Assembly: GCF_023856365.1 (NCBI RefSeq)
Contig: NC_064534.1
Location: forward strand, 7,646,536 to 7,710,535
DNA length: 64,000 nucleotides
Reading direction: 5' to 3'
Origin: Brienomyrus brachyistius
Taxonomy: Eukaryota > Chordata > Actinopteri > Osteoglossiformes > Mormyridae
The notes under the pieces are model-generated. The model was not told where the DNA came from. It was given only the letters and a program-made list of their open reading frames with translations, and did no database searches. Made by a program: the position numbers and the translations under genes. Of the stretch, positions 1-11,240 are shown in pieces. How positions within the stretch are numbered: the first letter of the stretch is position 1; each line of letters opens with the position of its first letter.

Positions 1-344
1 ATGACTGTTTTGACTCTTTTGAGGTTTGATGTTTGAAAGACTGGGATAACTTACAAAAAAATGTGAATTGCTTGGGAAAAGTACGCTAAACTAATTATAG
101 AGGCCTGTCAGGTTTCCTCCTCTTGCTGAGACCTATATAACTGTACTTCCTGTGGCCTTTGTGGTGTCCATCCCACCTCCTCTACTTCCTCTTTTCAACA
201 AAACTCCCCCAAAGGCATATCAGTAAATTTAGATTCTGAACTATAGAAGGGAAGACGGGATATTGAGACGATTCTGTGGGAATTCAGCTCGGGCGGGGCG
301 AGTGGCTGAAAATCCGCAGAAAGAAGGTCACCATCAAGAGAAAC
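1..344. other. Noncoding flank, nothing recognised
   Basis: Ordinary mixed-composition sequence leading into the 31-bp minisatellite. I see no exon, RNA gene or repeat family here. Confidence 0.5.
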
Positions 345-995
345 AGATGTGATGATCTTTTAGGGGACAGACACAGGGGGGACGGATGTGATGATCTCCA
401 GGAGAAAGAGGGACAGGCGTGATGATCTCCAGGAGAAAGAGGGACAGGCGTGATGATCTCCAGGAGAAAGAGGGACAGGCGTGATGATCTCCAGGAGAAA
501 GAGGGACAGGCGTGATGATCTCCAGGAGAAAGAGGCACAGGCGTGATGATCTCCAGGAGAAAGAGGGACAGCCGTGATGATCTCCAGAAGAAAGAGGGAC
601 AGCCGTGATGATCTCCAGGAGAAAGAGGGACAGGCGTGATGATCTCCAGGAGAAAGAGGGACAGGCGTGATGATCTCCTGGAGAAAGAGGGACAGGCGTG
701 ATGATCTCCAGGAGAAAGAGGGACAGGCGTGATGATCTCCAGGAGAAAGAGGGACAGGCGTGATGATCTCCAGGAGAAAGAGGGACAGCCGTGATGATCT
801 CCAGGAGAAAGAGGGACAGGCGTGATGATCTCCAGCAGAAAGAAGGATGGGCAGTGACGTCCAGCAGGATATAGGTGAGAAGTAATATTCTCCGGGAAAT
901 ACAGATAAATGTCATAATCTCCAGCAGATAGAGGGACAGGTGTGATGATCTCCAGCAGAAAGATGTACAGATGTGAGGATCTCCAGCAGAAAGTG
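345..995. repeat. 31-bp minisatellite array
   Basis: The core GATGATCTCCAGGAGAAAG recurs every 31 bp at 390, 421, 452, 483, 514, 545, 576, 607, 638, 669, 700, 731, 762, 793 and 824, with a first diverged copy at 351. About 15 copies are nearly identical. From about 835 to 995 the copies decay into interrupted versions of the same core (for example near 940 and 970). Because 31 is not a multiple of 3 and the unit has no stop in the long minus frames, two overlapping minus open frames of about 240-250 codons run through the array. They are a by-product of the repeat and not a supported gene. Confidence 0.93.
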
Positions 996-3900
996 CCCTG
1001 CACACTTCACCTGAAGCTCCTTCCTGCCTGTCACACTCAGCTCTCTGATGTTTGTCTAATGCTTGGATTATGATTTCTTTCAGCAAATCCTTGCCAGAAA
1101 GTAAATATCAGGCAGAAGTGGAGCATAAGCCTTTAATACAGTACACCTACGTGTAGAGAAGCCTTGATGTTTTCAAGCGCAGTGCGAGACACTTGAAAAG
1201 TAGCCTTGATGGAAACCGTAAACATGTTTCAGAATTGTTTACTCCAAGGCTTAAACTCTTTCAACGGATACAGAAAAGAAACCTTCTATTCTTGCTGCCC
1301 TCCATCAGAGCTCTCTTCTCGAGAAGTCGCTGAATTATTCATTCAGTAATTTTCGGCTAATTCATGGCAACAAAGCAAACGCCTCACAGATGTGGAGAGG
1401 TCGATGGCAATCACAAATTGGAATTAATATAAAATACCATTTAGATATCTATGCGCTCACCACCAAGGGCACGCCGTGCCGTAATATTTTTATAGCATTG
1501 TAATAACACAAACAAATACATAAATGTGACAATGAAGCAGGTTTATATGTTATTTTGATACCTCTCTCTTGCACAGCAACAGCAAAATGCCTTTTTATCA
1601 GTGCAGCGATGCACAGCAGATAAGTAGTAGAAGGTATCTCCAGCCCATGAAAGAAACTAACCCTAATATGAATCCTATCTGCTGAATAAATTGCTTTCCT
1701 CACCAAAAAAAAAAAACTAACTCACCATCTCATCCCCAAAGGAACCATGTCCACTTGTAGACTTTCATTAAAAATTCATCTAAATTCCATTTGTCTTCGT
1801 AATCTATAATTGGCGACTGAATTCGGGGCCGTGCAGCTGGGTGCAGAGACAACGAACCGGGCTGAGCCTGTCCACAGAAACCCAGAGACCCCACGGAGAG
1901 ATCCTCGCTTGGCCGTTTTATCCAAGGGAGCGACCTCCATCTCCCCGCTCTGAGTTTAGGACACGTCACGCAGTTTAAACCCACACGGGGAGCTAAATAA
2001 TGTAAATTAACCCAATGGAACGGCAGACTGTAGCACTATCATTTCAGGACTGATTAGGCTCAAATATCCACTCAGCTAATGACTGGGCACACAGGAGCAT
2101 TAACTACTTTCCACAAGTGGGCCAGCCTTAGCTAGCCAACAGACCGTTTTTTAGAATCAATTTTTTGTAGTTATCAGGATAACCCCCCCCCCCTCCCCAA
2201 TAGAAACAGCATGCCCTCGCTGTCATGCCCAATCTAAGGGGCGATGCCAGCATCCAGCAAGCAGGCTTGACACAGTTGTGCCAAAAACAACAGTAAAGGT
2301 GCCCGTATTGCTTTTACAGAGCCGGCGGACCCTTCGCCCTTGAACTAAACACTTCTTCGTCCAAAACTGGAGATTCCTGCCCAGACAGGCAGCGTACTGG
2401 GACACGGCTAACAGGCGGGGGAGGAGGGAGGGGGCGGGTGTTGAGCAGGGTGCTCGGATTCGTACGGCTACGTGCCGGATCCTCCATCAGATGAAACAGG
2501 ATACGGGCCGATCACGCAGATGTGTGATTAGCGGTGGTGGCTAACAGGCAGGAACGCGTTTCCTGTGTTCTGGCAAACACCTGAGAAGCTTCCATCACAG
2601 GGCGATGCCTATCGCATCTGCCCGCGCGGATTTCGGCACATGTATCTGAGCTCGAAATCTCGCAGCTGGAGGCGGCCTGTTTTTGGAGCGTGGAGGGCGG
2701 CCTGCTGCAGAAATGCTTCCCCCAACCCCGGTTTAATTAAGCAGGGGGAGGGGGTTAGCGGTGGACAGGCCTGACAGGCGATTGCGAGGGCCTCTCATTC
2801 TGGGCAGCTCCTTGAGTGTGGAGCTGCATTAGCATGCAAGGTAGCGTGCTCTTAGCCACCAATGTTGCCAGTAAATCCTCCACAGAGGTGAGTTTGCAGC
2901 CATGTGTCTCCATGAGCGCTGAGATCTCATCATGACCGGATGGGGACGTGGTCCCCACCAGCAGATGCCGAGAATCAAAGCGACACTCTGTGTTTGACGC
3001 CCAGCGATCAGACCGCCCCCACAACGGTTGAATTCATTAACATTTTCCAAGTGGTCCCTCTCGGCCCGGGAGTGGCGATGGAACGAAAGGACTCGCTTTC
3101 GCTTTTTTCCGCTTGAACCGGGCAGAAAACCCAGAGAGGGGTGCGCCACCGGTGGTGACGTGAGGAATTGCACATGGCCTATAGTTAGAAATGAAAGCTC
3201 GCAGCTGCCAGGCAGGGAAAAAAAAACACGGACTCTATAATTTGAGCAAAAAGCAGGGAAGCGAAGCACCTTTAATGGAAGACTCCATGAAATGCATCAT
3301 TAAACGTTACCCCGCACAGTGGGCAATCAAAAAAAAAAAAAAAAAAAACTGCCACTGGGAGTGCTGGGAATGATGGGAAGCTTGGTGGGGGGCCATCTGA
3401 GGAAAGGGGGCCTCTTGGCAAAAGAAGGCTTTGTCCTCAGAAGCAGATTAACTATTTAAAAAAAAATCAGAAGGTGATGTGGGTTGGAGGTTTTATAATG
3501 AGATGAATGCAAGTCTGGCTCAAGCTAACTGAAATCTACAGATCCGGGTCCAGACTGTAAGGAAACACCAGCAGCGGACCTGCCTTTCATTAAAACTCAT
3601 TACCAAGCCCACAGTAATGAAGGACTGGCCCGGGGGGGGGGGGCGGGGGCTCCCACCAATGGGGCCCCTGGGAAACTGCTCTTTCTGCTGTGAGGCCAGA
3701 GTCAGTGGGACATAAATACCCACAGACACCTACGGATCCTCACTGGCTTCTCCGCGGCAGAGAGCGACGCCTCCGATGCGTCACAGTCCAGCCGGCCGTG
3801 TGTGAGTGTGTGTATATTCCCACGTCTGTGTCGCTGTGACTTTGGGATAATATCTCACTGCCAACCCCCGGACACTGACTGTTCATTTCCTGTCTTCCCG

Positions 3901-4020
3901 TTGATCTATTGCACCTCCTTTCATGCTCCTGCTTAATGGTGGCTCTTCTGAGCGATAAAGTACAGCTTGTATGATTATGATTCTCGTTCTTCTTATACTT
4001 ATTGTCCGTGTTTCATGTTT
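996..4020. other. Noncoding stretch with poly-C/poly-G and poly-A tracts
   Basis: No coding exon was recognised on either strand; all open frames are short and without domain character. Visible landmarks are a C tract near 2,182-2,197, a run of A near 3,329-3,348 and a G tract near 3,631-3,642. There are several TAATTA-type AT-rich words but no recognised repeat family. Confidence 0.5.
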
Positions 4021-4024
4021 AATT

Positions 4025-4140
4025 ATCTCTTATCTTCTTTGCACTTTCCTGTTAAAACACAGTCTAGGAGTTGGGCTACCAAGCATTTCAGTGCATGCTG
4101 TACTGAGTATGACTGTATGAGAAATAAAATTTGATTCAAC
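4025..4140 (+). repeat. Probable LINE-type 3' tail ending in a poly-A signal
   Basis: The sequence has a typical fish retroposon 3' end: 'gcactttcctgtt', then 'ccaagcatttcagtgcatgctgtac', then AATAAA at 4122-4127 followed by TTTGATTC. I recall this arrangement from dispersed LINE tails in teleost genomes. The family (for example L2-like) cannot be fixed here and no reverse transcriptase sequence is seen upstream. An alternative is the 3' UTR of an unrelated gene. Confidence 0.4.
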
Positions 4141-7030
4141 TTCGATATGATCGACTGCTTTACTGCATGAACCTTACTTGGGTACAACAGCAGTGTCTCT
4201 GCTGTGATTTAAGCCTTTTGGTCAAGGGGTCTAGTGTTCAGCCCTCTGGCCAGCTGCTGGCCCTTTGTGTTCCTCGGATCTGGAGGCTCCCCGGGGCCAA
4301 TTTGGCAGCCCCCTTCAAAGTGGATCTGCCAGTAAATTTGGGGGCTGGGGGGGTGGGGGGTTCGGGGATTGGCCTCACGAAGGAGCCCCCTGGGGTAATG
4401 TCTCACTTAGCACTTTCACTGGAGCTTAATATATGCTGCACAAAATTCCAGATAATCCCACTCTGAGTTTTCCAAATAGGCTGGCTACAGGCCTCAGAAC
4501 AAATCCAGTGGGCCTTTCCGGAAGGTGCCACACGTCTCCACGGCGAAGCCAGATTCTGCCCACATTAAGCGCCGATCCCACACCGAACCCTTGCTTAACA
4601 GCTACTGCCTATGCTCCCACACTCTAAGCCACATGAGGAAGGCCTTCCTGGAGACCAGCGAATTCCCTCCATAGATGTCCTGCATCACAAAAAAATCTAT
4701 AAACTGTTTCCTTTGAGTTATTTAACGGCCTTACGAACAGCACAGACTAAGAGGAGAAAAAATGAACTGCTGTACCTTACAGCTTGGAACAGTTTGAAGC
4801 AGGACTCTTCCAGGAGAAACGCAGCATTATTTTCTTCTTTTCTGTGACAAAAAGACAAACACAAACGCAGTCAATTTGATACGTTGCGCCACATGACGAG
4901 TCGACAATGCCTGTTCTCATTTTCGACAGCATCTTCCCCACTTAACAAACAGGTTGCATTTCATTATGAGGCTAAAGGTCTTCATTCCCATTAGAGAAAG
5001 ACTCCAGAATACAAGGAATTGTGGACGAGCAGCAGCTGGAAGCAGTAGGTTTCTTTTAATGACAGTTTAATGGGGCAGGAGTCCTAGCTCAGGCTAACCA
5101 CCTGAGAGCTCTTGGACGACGACGCACACCACGGCAAGCAGGATCCCTGCGCTTACACAGGTGCACTCCGTACGCAGCCTGTGCAGGCGGAAGCCCCCCC
5201 CCACCCCCACCCACCCCCACCCGTCTTAGCAATTACGCCCTTTGAATATTAACAACCTTTTCAAGTGAGAGTGAAAAGTGGTGACAGGCCAGGATCATGC
5301 CGACTTAAACACTAATCATCTCAAATTTACTCTTGGTTTTCTGTCAGGTTTTGGCTGAACGGATTTAGCTGTCAGGACAGCTATCACTCTAAAAAACAGC
5401 CGATACGTTTTTAAAATGCGTCTGTTGTTATTCTGCCGTGCACCGTTTGCCTTGTAACGTTAATATGTGTTTTCACTCACACAAACCCCTCATGCTCTGA
5501 TTTGCGCTGGATTCTAATCAAATAAATCTGCAGCCATTTTCCTCTATTAAATGTAATTTATCTACCAGCCGGTGCTGTCCACAGGTCGATCTCCCAGAGA
5601 ATCGTTTGTACGTGCTTCAGCTTTGGAACCACAAGTAACCTCCGGCACGCTGTCAAACTTCAGCCTGCGAGCCTCAATCACCGTCGCGAATCCGACGATC
5701 GACACGTGGAGTTCTGCTTTCGCCGCCGCTTAACATGCATAAACTTCAGTCCTGGAATGGGTAACAGGCAGGTAGGATGAGCTTAATTTGAGTGCAAGAA
5801 GCCAATGAGGGCAATTAGCTCGTTAGCGAAATGACCCCTTTGAGCGAGCTCGGCTGCATCAGGTGTTAATTATGCGCAAACATCGAGCCGGCCAGCGCGC
5901 GGCACTCACTGCGGGCAAGATCGATGCCGCCTGCACGTCGAAGGTGTAGAGAAGCCTGGCAGCGATAGGGTAGGATAACGCGCGGCTGAAAACGGCCAGA
6001 GGAGAAACACAGATACTGCGTCCGCGGTCTCATCAAAGGCTGTTCTGTCCGCCACGTCTGTGACACAGCTGGGGTCTGTACTCTGGGTTCCTTACTGCCA
6101 AAATAGAAGGTAATTTGGAATGAGGCCTCTGGAGCCATGTGGGGGACAAGGCGGGGCACCGATGCCCCCACCCACGGGCGGCAATGGGGGGTTGCAGATA
6201 ACAGGCTGAGCCCAGACACAGAATCAGCTCCACTGAGCTGCCCCCCCCCCCACATCCTCCTTCGCCTGCAGGGCTTTGTTCGGCAAACCTTACCCTAACC
6301 CCACCCCCATCCTTCTGTGTCCCACGCCATGTGACACCAGCCCGTGCCTTTGTGGAGGCTGGATTAATCAGATGGGGCCCAATCCGTGTGACCAATTAGC
6401 TGGGTCCCCGCAGGGTGTCTGCTTGTGTAAATAGGCCCCCCCACCCACCCACCAAACACAGACAGAGGACACCCGGCGAGCCGTGTTAGCGTCCATTGCC
6501 GTGGCGATGAGAGAGGGCGATGTCACATGACTGAATGAGGTTCTCAATCACCTGGTACATGGCGGTACGCTGTAATTTCTAACAGGGCGTCTCGTTGGTG
6601 GGTTAAACAGCAGGGCCGCTCTGCCCGGGCGTGTGCTTCCATCCATCAACGCCGTCCAGCCTAAGGAACGACATGGAGCAAACCACGGCGGGCACCTGAG
6701 CGGCCCCAGCTGCAGCCAGCGGGCCGCCCACCTCAGATCACCTTACAGCGAGGTTTAGTTACAGGCACGTGTCCCGATCCAAAGGGTCAGCCAGCCTGCC
6801 GCAACGCGGTCCAGCTCCGAGAACGGACATCAGCGTGTCAAAACCCGCATGGAGGCGTCGGTCTCCTGAAGCAGCTGTCATCAGCTGCAGGGGACACCGA
6901 ATATTAAAGCTTTTAAAGAAACGGTAACATTTCACCAAGCATGCTGGTGTTTCACCCGCTGTTACCGCAGACCCAAACGGACCGATCTGGCGCCGGCAAC
7001 GCGTCCTGAGCTTGAGGGCCGATCGGTGGC
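4141..7030. other. Noncoding stretch, candidate regulatory DNA
   Basis: No gene is supported. C-rich tracts occur near 5,193-5,221 and 6,241-6,251. The section around 5,400-5,900 mixes AT-rich homeodomain-like words (AATTAG, TTAATTA) with GC-rich blocks, in the style of vertebrate conserved noncoding elements. This is an impression only; cross-species alignment would decide it. Confidence 0.4.
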
Positions 7031-7090
7031 GCCCCGCCCGCAGCTCCGCCCGCAGCCCCGCCCGCAGCTCCGCCCGCAGCCCCGCCTGCC
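7031..7090. repeat. GC-box-like 12/24-bp tandem repeat
   Basis: Alternating 12-mers of the form CCCGCCCGCAGC and TCCGCCCGCAGC repeat about five times. Each carries a CCGCCC core, the reverse complement of the GC box bound by Sp1/KLF factors. On the minus strand it reads as a short AGGA repeat inside a 103-codon open frame that has no other protein-like feature. It is a simple CpG-rich minisatellite that could bind Sp1-type factors. Confidence 0.75.
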
Positions 7091-8500
7091 TTCTTGCGCG
7101 CAGTCAGCGCATCCAAAACGACTGCATGATTAATACTCCTGTCACTTCGCCTGTTCTGCTCCACTGCCTCACACAGGCGCTTTAGCAGCTGAAATAGAGG
7201 TGTGCAGGCAGCTGGCTGCACCTGGGACTCCGCTGCTGACCAGCCCATTACCCCCCCCCCCACACGCCCCCCTCGCCCCCCCAGCCACTCTGTTATTATT
7301 ACTCTTCATTAGCTTGCCGGCTCCTTAAAGCTACAGTGACTTAACAATGTTAAACCCCTGTTTATATGTTAACGGGAGCCGGTTACTCGCCCCCCCCCCC
7401 CCCCCCGAATATTAAACAGTGACACAAACCCTGAGACCCATAACTGTCAATGAGGACCACCCCCACCCTGGAATTCCCTGAGGGGGAGGGGGGTGGCTGG
7501 TGGCAGAGGGGATCGATTCCCACCTGGCAGACCTCAGTGGGCCCCCACCCATGTTTGGGACTGTGACTCATCCTCCAGGTTTTCAATTTAGTGAAATGGG
7601 AGGTGGGGGCAGTGCTGATGCCTCTGTAGGCCCCCACAGCTGAGACAGGATGGGACTGTAATTAATCAGGCTGAAGCTGATGGTCTGGGCTGGGGGGGGG
7701 GCTTCCCAGGACTAGGCCCCCACATCCTCTCGTCCGCAGGCATAGATTTCAGGGGCTGTCCTGGTCTCCCTTACCCATAATGCACCTCTACAGGAGAGGA
7801 CATGCCATGCTAGCTTTGTTCCACTTCTATATAAATTCATCAGCGGTTCCAAATATTGCTGTTCTGTCCATCTGAACGTCGAGCACTGACGAGCAGCACG
7901 GATACAAACACACAGCGGGTGTGTTCTGTTCTCCTCTCTCCTGCGCCCCCCCCCCCCCCCCTTTGGGTTCTGCGTTGCCAGGAATGAGGAGGGGAGCCGG
8001 CTGCGAGAGCGGAGCCCGCTTGTTCCGCGGTTGCTAAGTCGGCCCTTTGAGTGGAGCCAAAGAGAAGCTTTGCGGGGCACTGGAGTGTGAGGGAGAGACG
8101 TGTCCTCAGTGAAAAGGCCGGCACCGGACGCAGCCCAGCGAGCGTGAACGCGCTCTGCTGTCACGGGGAACTTCGGCGGCCCGTGTGATGCCTTCATGGT
8201 CCATCTGCACCTGATGTCATTCCCGCGGTGCTAAATGTGCCGTTTCAGCGTGTTTGTTGATGCCCCGTCTGCCTTTGAGACGCTTCGGGGCACCGTGTCC
8301 CCGCCGGTCCATTAGGGCCCAGATTCTTGGCCAGATCCGACGTGTCACACAATCCGCCGCTCTCCGTTTATCATGCGTCGTTACAGTCTGCCGGGGCAAC
8401 TACTGGTGAGGGGAGTAAATGGTGGTACGGAGGCCACTGTAGCATTCCTGCATGAACATGAAAGCCCAAACCAGCATGAAGATCAACACAGAGCTCGCCT
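7091..8500. other. Noncoding stretch rich in poly-C tracts
   Basis: Long C tracts lie at about 7,251-7,261, 7,390-7,406 and 7,946-7,961, with a G tract at about 7,692-7,701. Open frames here have no recognisable domains and run through the homopolymers. Confidence 0.5.
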
Positions 8501-8504
8501 TGGG

Positions 8505-8560
8505 CCACTGTGCCAGCAGAAAGGCGCTATATAAAAACCAAACTGAATTTACAGTGTTAG
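8505..8560 (+). repeat. Possible LINE 3'-end fragment
   Basis: The string AAAGGCGCTATATAAAAACC followed by AACTGAATTTACAG resembles the 'aaaggcgctatataaa' 3' tail seen in many fish LINE insertions. Only the tail is recognisable. It could be chance similarity. Confidence 0.3.
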
Positions 8561-10890
8561 GGGAAGGAAAAGCGAAGGATAAGGGGAGGGATTGTAAGTT
8601 ATATGACAAGCTTCTTAAGCAAATAGCCTGTCTCCCTGTGTAACGCGAGTGAGCCTGGAAGGATGTCGGCAGAGTCATCGAAAGGGAGGGGAGCTGTCAG
8701 ATGTGCGGGGAATCGATGCACGGGGACACCTTCGCACACCAAGAGGTGACAGGAACCGATGCGGCGTGGGCGAGGCGGCCGGTGCCCAAAATGTGCCCCC
8801 CGCCCACTTCCCCTTTACACAGAAAGGTCACCCGGCTCTATAAGAGTCTTTAGGGGGCTTCAGCTCCTCCTCCAAGGATTATTTGGTTACCTCCAAGAGC
8901 TTCAGGTGCTGTTAATGGCCCTCTTAGAACCACACGCAGTTCATGGTGCCTCATAAGCAACAAGTTACCCTGAACAGCTCAGATACCCACATTCTCAGGC
9001 TCAGCCCAGCAATAATACCCCTGACCCAGCCAGGTCATGGGCTGGCCCTGTGCAAACTGGGTAGTTGCCGTGGAAATATTCATGTGGAAACAATGGGACG
9101 TCACCAAATTTTGAACCACGTGGTGTGGTGGTGTGGTGGTGTGGGTGGGTCCACACACCTGACGCACGGAGCGTAATCAGATCCGTCCTGGAGGGCAAAT
9201 CGTTATTCCCATGTAGCGTGGCTGCCCACCTTCTGCTGTGGACTCCAGTAAGACATGGGCTCTGGTCCTTAAAGGCGACGCTGGGGTGTATAGATTGCGT
9301 GGGGGCGGAGGTTCAAGCCCACAGGATGACGCTCCCTCCTCACACACCTAAGAGTGACACCTGAACGCATCTGTACGTCACAAACGTTCAGGTTACCTCT
9401 ACGAAGTGTTAATAAGCATCTTTCCACCTTGCCTGCCTTAAAGTCAAACGCCCCAAGCACCCCTACATTGTTTATTTTACTGCCGTTTTAAAACAGCGGG
9501 ATTCTCCTTTCCCGAAAAAGCGCGGCGATGTAAGCGGAGCATGCTGGGCCACATAACAAGGACCGTTCTTCGTCCTCCTGGGCACTCGCCCCTCCCCCTT
9601 TAGTCCCCTTCTGCAGAGGGTCAATTAAGCTCCCTAAATAGGAAGAGCTGTCACATTCCATACAGGAGCACACAATGAATGACCACTTTCATTAAAACAA
9701 CTCAGTTTGAAAAACAAGTAGGGAAGCGATTACCATATGAAAACTACAGAATAATTTATAACCCTGACAGGCCTCCTCTGTAGGCCTCGCTGTCTGGGCT
9801 CGAGGCGGCCCGCATCGGGAGGGTATAATGGGGGTCTGTGTGCCGGACTCTCGGGCCAGGGAGCCCCGTCGGTACCGTCGGACCTCTCTCCCGGGCCGAA
9901 GACACAGCGCCGAGTGTTTGCCGTTTGGAGCTCTGCTGTAAGAGAGCCCGGGGCAGTGGGCATCTGCGTCATGCTCCTTCTAGATGAAACTCAACACGGG
10001 AAGCAGGTCGCACTGGAATCCCCCAGCATGGTCCCATTGCAAAACATGAATGAACTCACACGCTAACGACAAAGGCCTTTTTTCACGTGTGTGTGTGTGC
10101 ATGTACACTCCCTCAGATTCAAGCACCACCAAATAATGTACCTAATCTAGAAGGCACAGGACACATTGTTTGTTGTAACTGGTTTCGCTGGGACTAATGA
10201 ACTGGATCTGTTGACAATGGCTTCTTGAATAGCGGCTAAATCTGAAATTACACTCCACTGAGAGTGACTGTGAAAAGAGTGAGCAGTAATCATTATTCGT
10301 CCCAGCGCCCGCAGAACCCGAATTGCATCTGGCTGTCAAACACACAACCCGACTGATGAGATTTATTCGCCTCGCAATAATCAAACACTTCTAACGCACG
10401 TGGGTGGCATCAAAGCCGCTCCCTTCCCTATCTGACATCTGACTCCCACACGTCTGACCAGCTGGCTTCCAATCAGTCACTTAACTGATGGGAAATGCAA
10501 CCTCCAGCTGGCGGTATTCGATCCGGCCGATACCCGGGTCACCGGAGAAGGGTGCCATTGAACATCTGACATCACCGAGGCAGTTCCAGCAGGCCCCCCG
10601 AACACCACGTTCTCCGAGATAAGGCGCTGTACCAGATCTTAACGTCAGCCACTGCTAGGATTAAGGGTGATGCTCGCGTTTGTCAGCACGCCACGAGAGG
10701 AATCTGCACCTCGGGGGGAGAGAGATTTGAACAGAAGGGCGGAGCTTCTCTTCACCAGGCTGAAATGTGTCATGACGTTACTACTTTGTGTGGCAGGAGC
10801 TTCGGTCCAGGCAGACTCACCTCACCGGATATTAAGTGAGGTGTGTGAAGATAACCATTTTTCCTCTAAAGATTTGCCAGTCTTTTCATT
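8561..10890. other. Noncoding stretch
   Basis: No exon is supported. A short GGTGT-rich patch occurs at about 9,120-9,150 and a GT run near 10,088-10,100. The section at 10,150-10,400 is balanced in composition, with ATTACA, TAATCATTA and similar words, and could be a conserved noncoding element; this is unverified. Confidence 0.4.
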
Positions 10891-10898
10891 TAAAAATT

Positions 10899-11103
10899 TT
10901 ATTTATCTAGCAGACACTTTTGTCCAAAGCGACGCACATTTTCCAGAGGGTCAGGCAAGGTCATACAATCCCGGGAGCAATTGGGGGTTAAGGGCCTTTC
11001 TCCGGGGCCCAACCATGACATCACTCTGCCAACTCTTAGATTTGAACCGGCAACCTTCTGACCACAGGCACTGTGTCCTAACACCCCAAGCCACACAACG
11101 ACC
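10899..11103 (-). mobile_element. tRNA-derived fish SINE, copy 1
   Basis: Read on the minus strand, a B-box-like GGTTGCCGGTTCAAATC (near 11,036-11,055) is followed by GGCCCTTAACCCCCAATTGCTC and ends with GTCGCTTTGGACAAAAGTGTCTGCTAGATAAAT at 10,899 (written in pieces: GTCGCTTTGGACAAAAG, TGTCTGCTAGATAAAT). This B box, 'cccttaacc' body and 'cgctttggataaaagcgtctgctaaat' tail is the standard layout of a very common teleost SINE. The 5' head with the A box is diverged. Confidence 0.75.
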
Positions 11104-11107
11104 CTGA

Positions 11108-11240
11108 AATTGCATTTACATGTTGAGCAGATGCTTTCATCCAAAGCGACATACAAGTGAGATAGTGGGGTCATCCAGACCCCAAAGCAATTGGGGTTCA
11201 GGTTCTGATGCAAGGGCCCAGTAGTGACCATTTGATTATG
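11108..11240 (-). mobile_element. SINE fragment, copy 2 (3' portion)
   Basis: This piece directly abuts copy 1 and has the same orientation. On the minus strand it shows GGGCCCTTGCATC, CCCCAATTGCTTTGGGGTC and then the tail TGTCGCTTTGGATGAAAGC with CATCTGCTCAACATG. The promoter-bearing head is missing, so it is a truncated member of the same family. Confidence 0.65.

Noticed and set aside
345..995. CRISPR array
   Set aside because: Repeats are contiguous with no unique spacers, and the genome is eukaryotic.
284..1086. Two long overlapping minus-strand open frames (about 240-250 codons)
   Set aside because: They run through the 31-bp minisatellite, cycle through three frames of the unit and have no domain or splice context.
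4190..4420. Possible exon in a CpG-poor 111-codon frame
   Set aside because: It contains a G-rich tract and has no recognisable protein similarity or splice sites.
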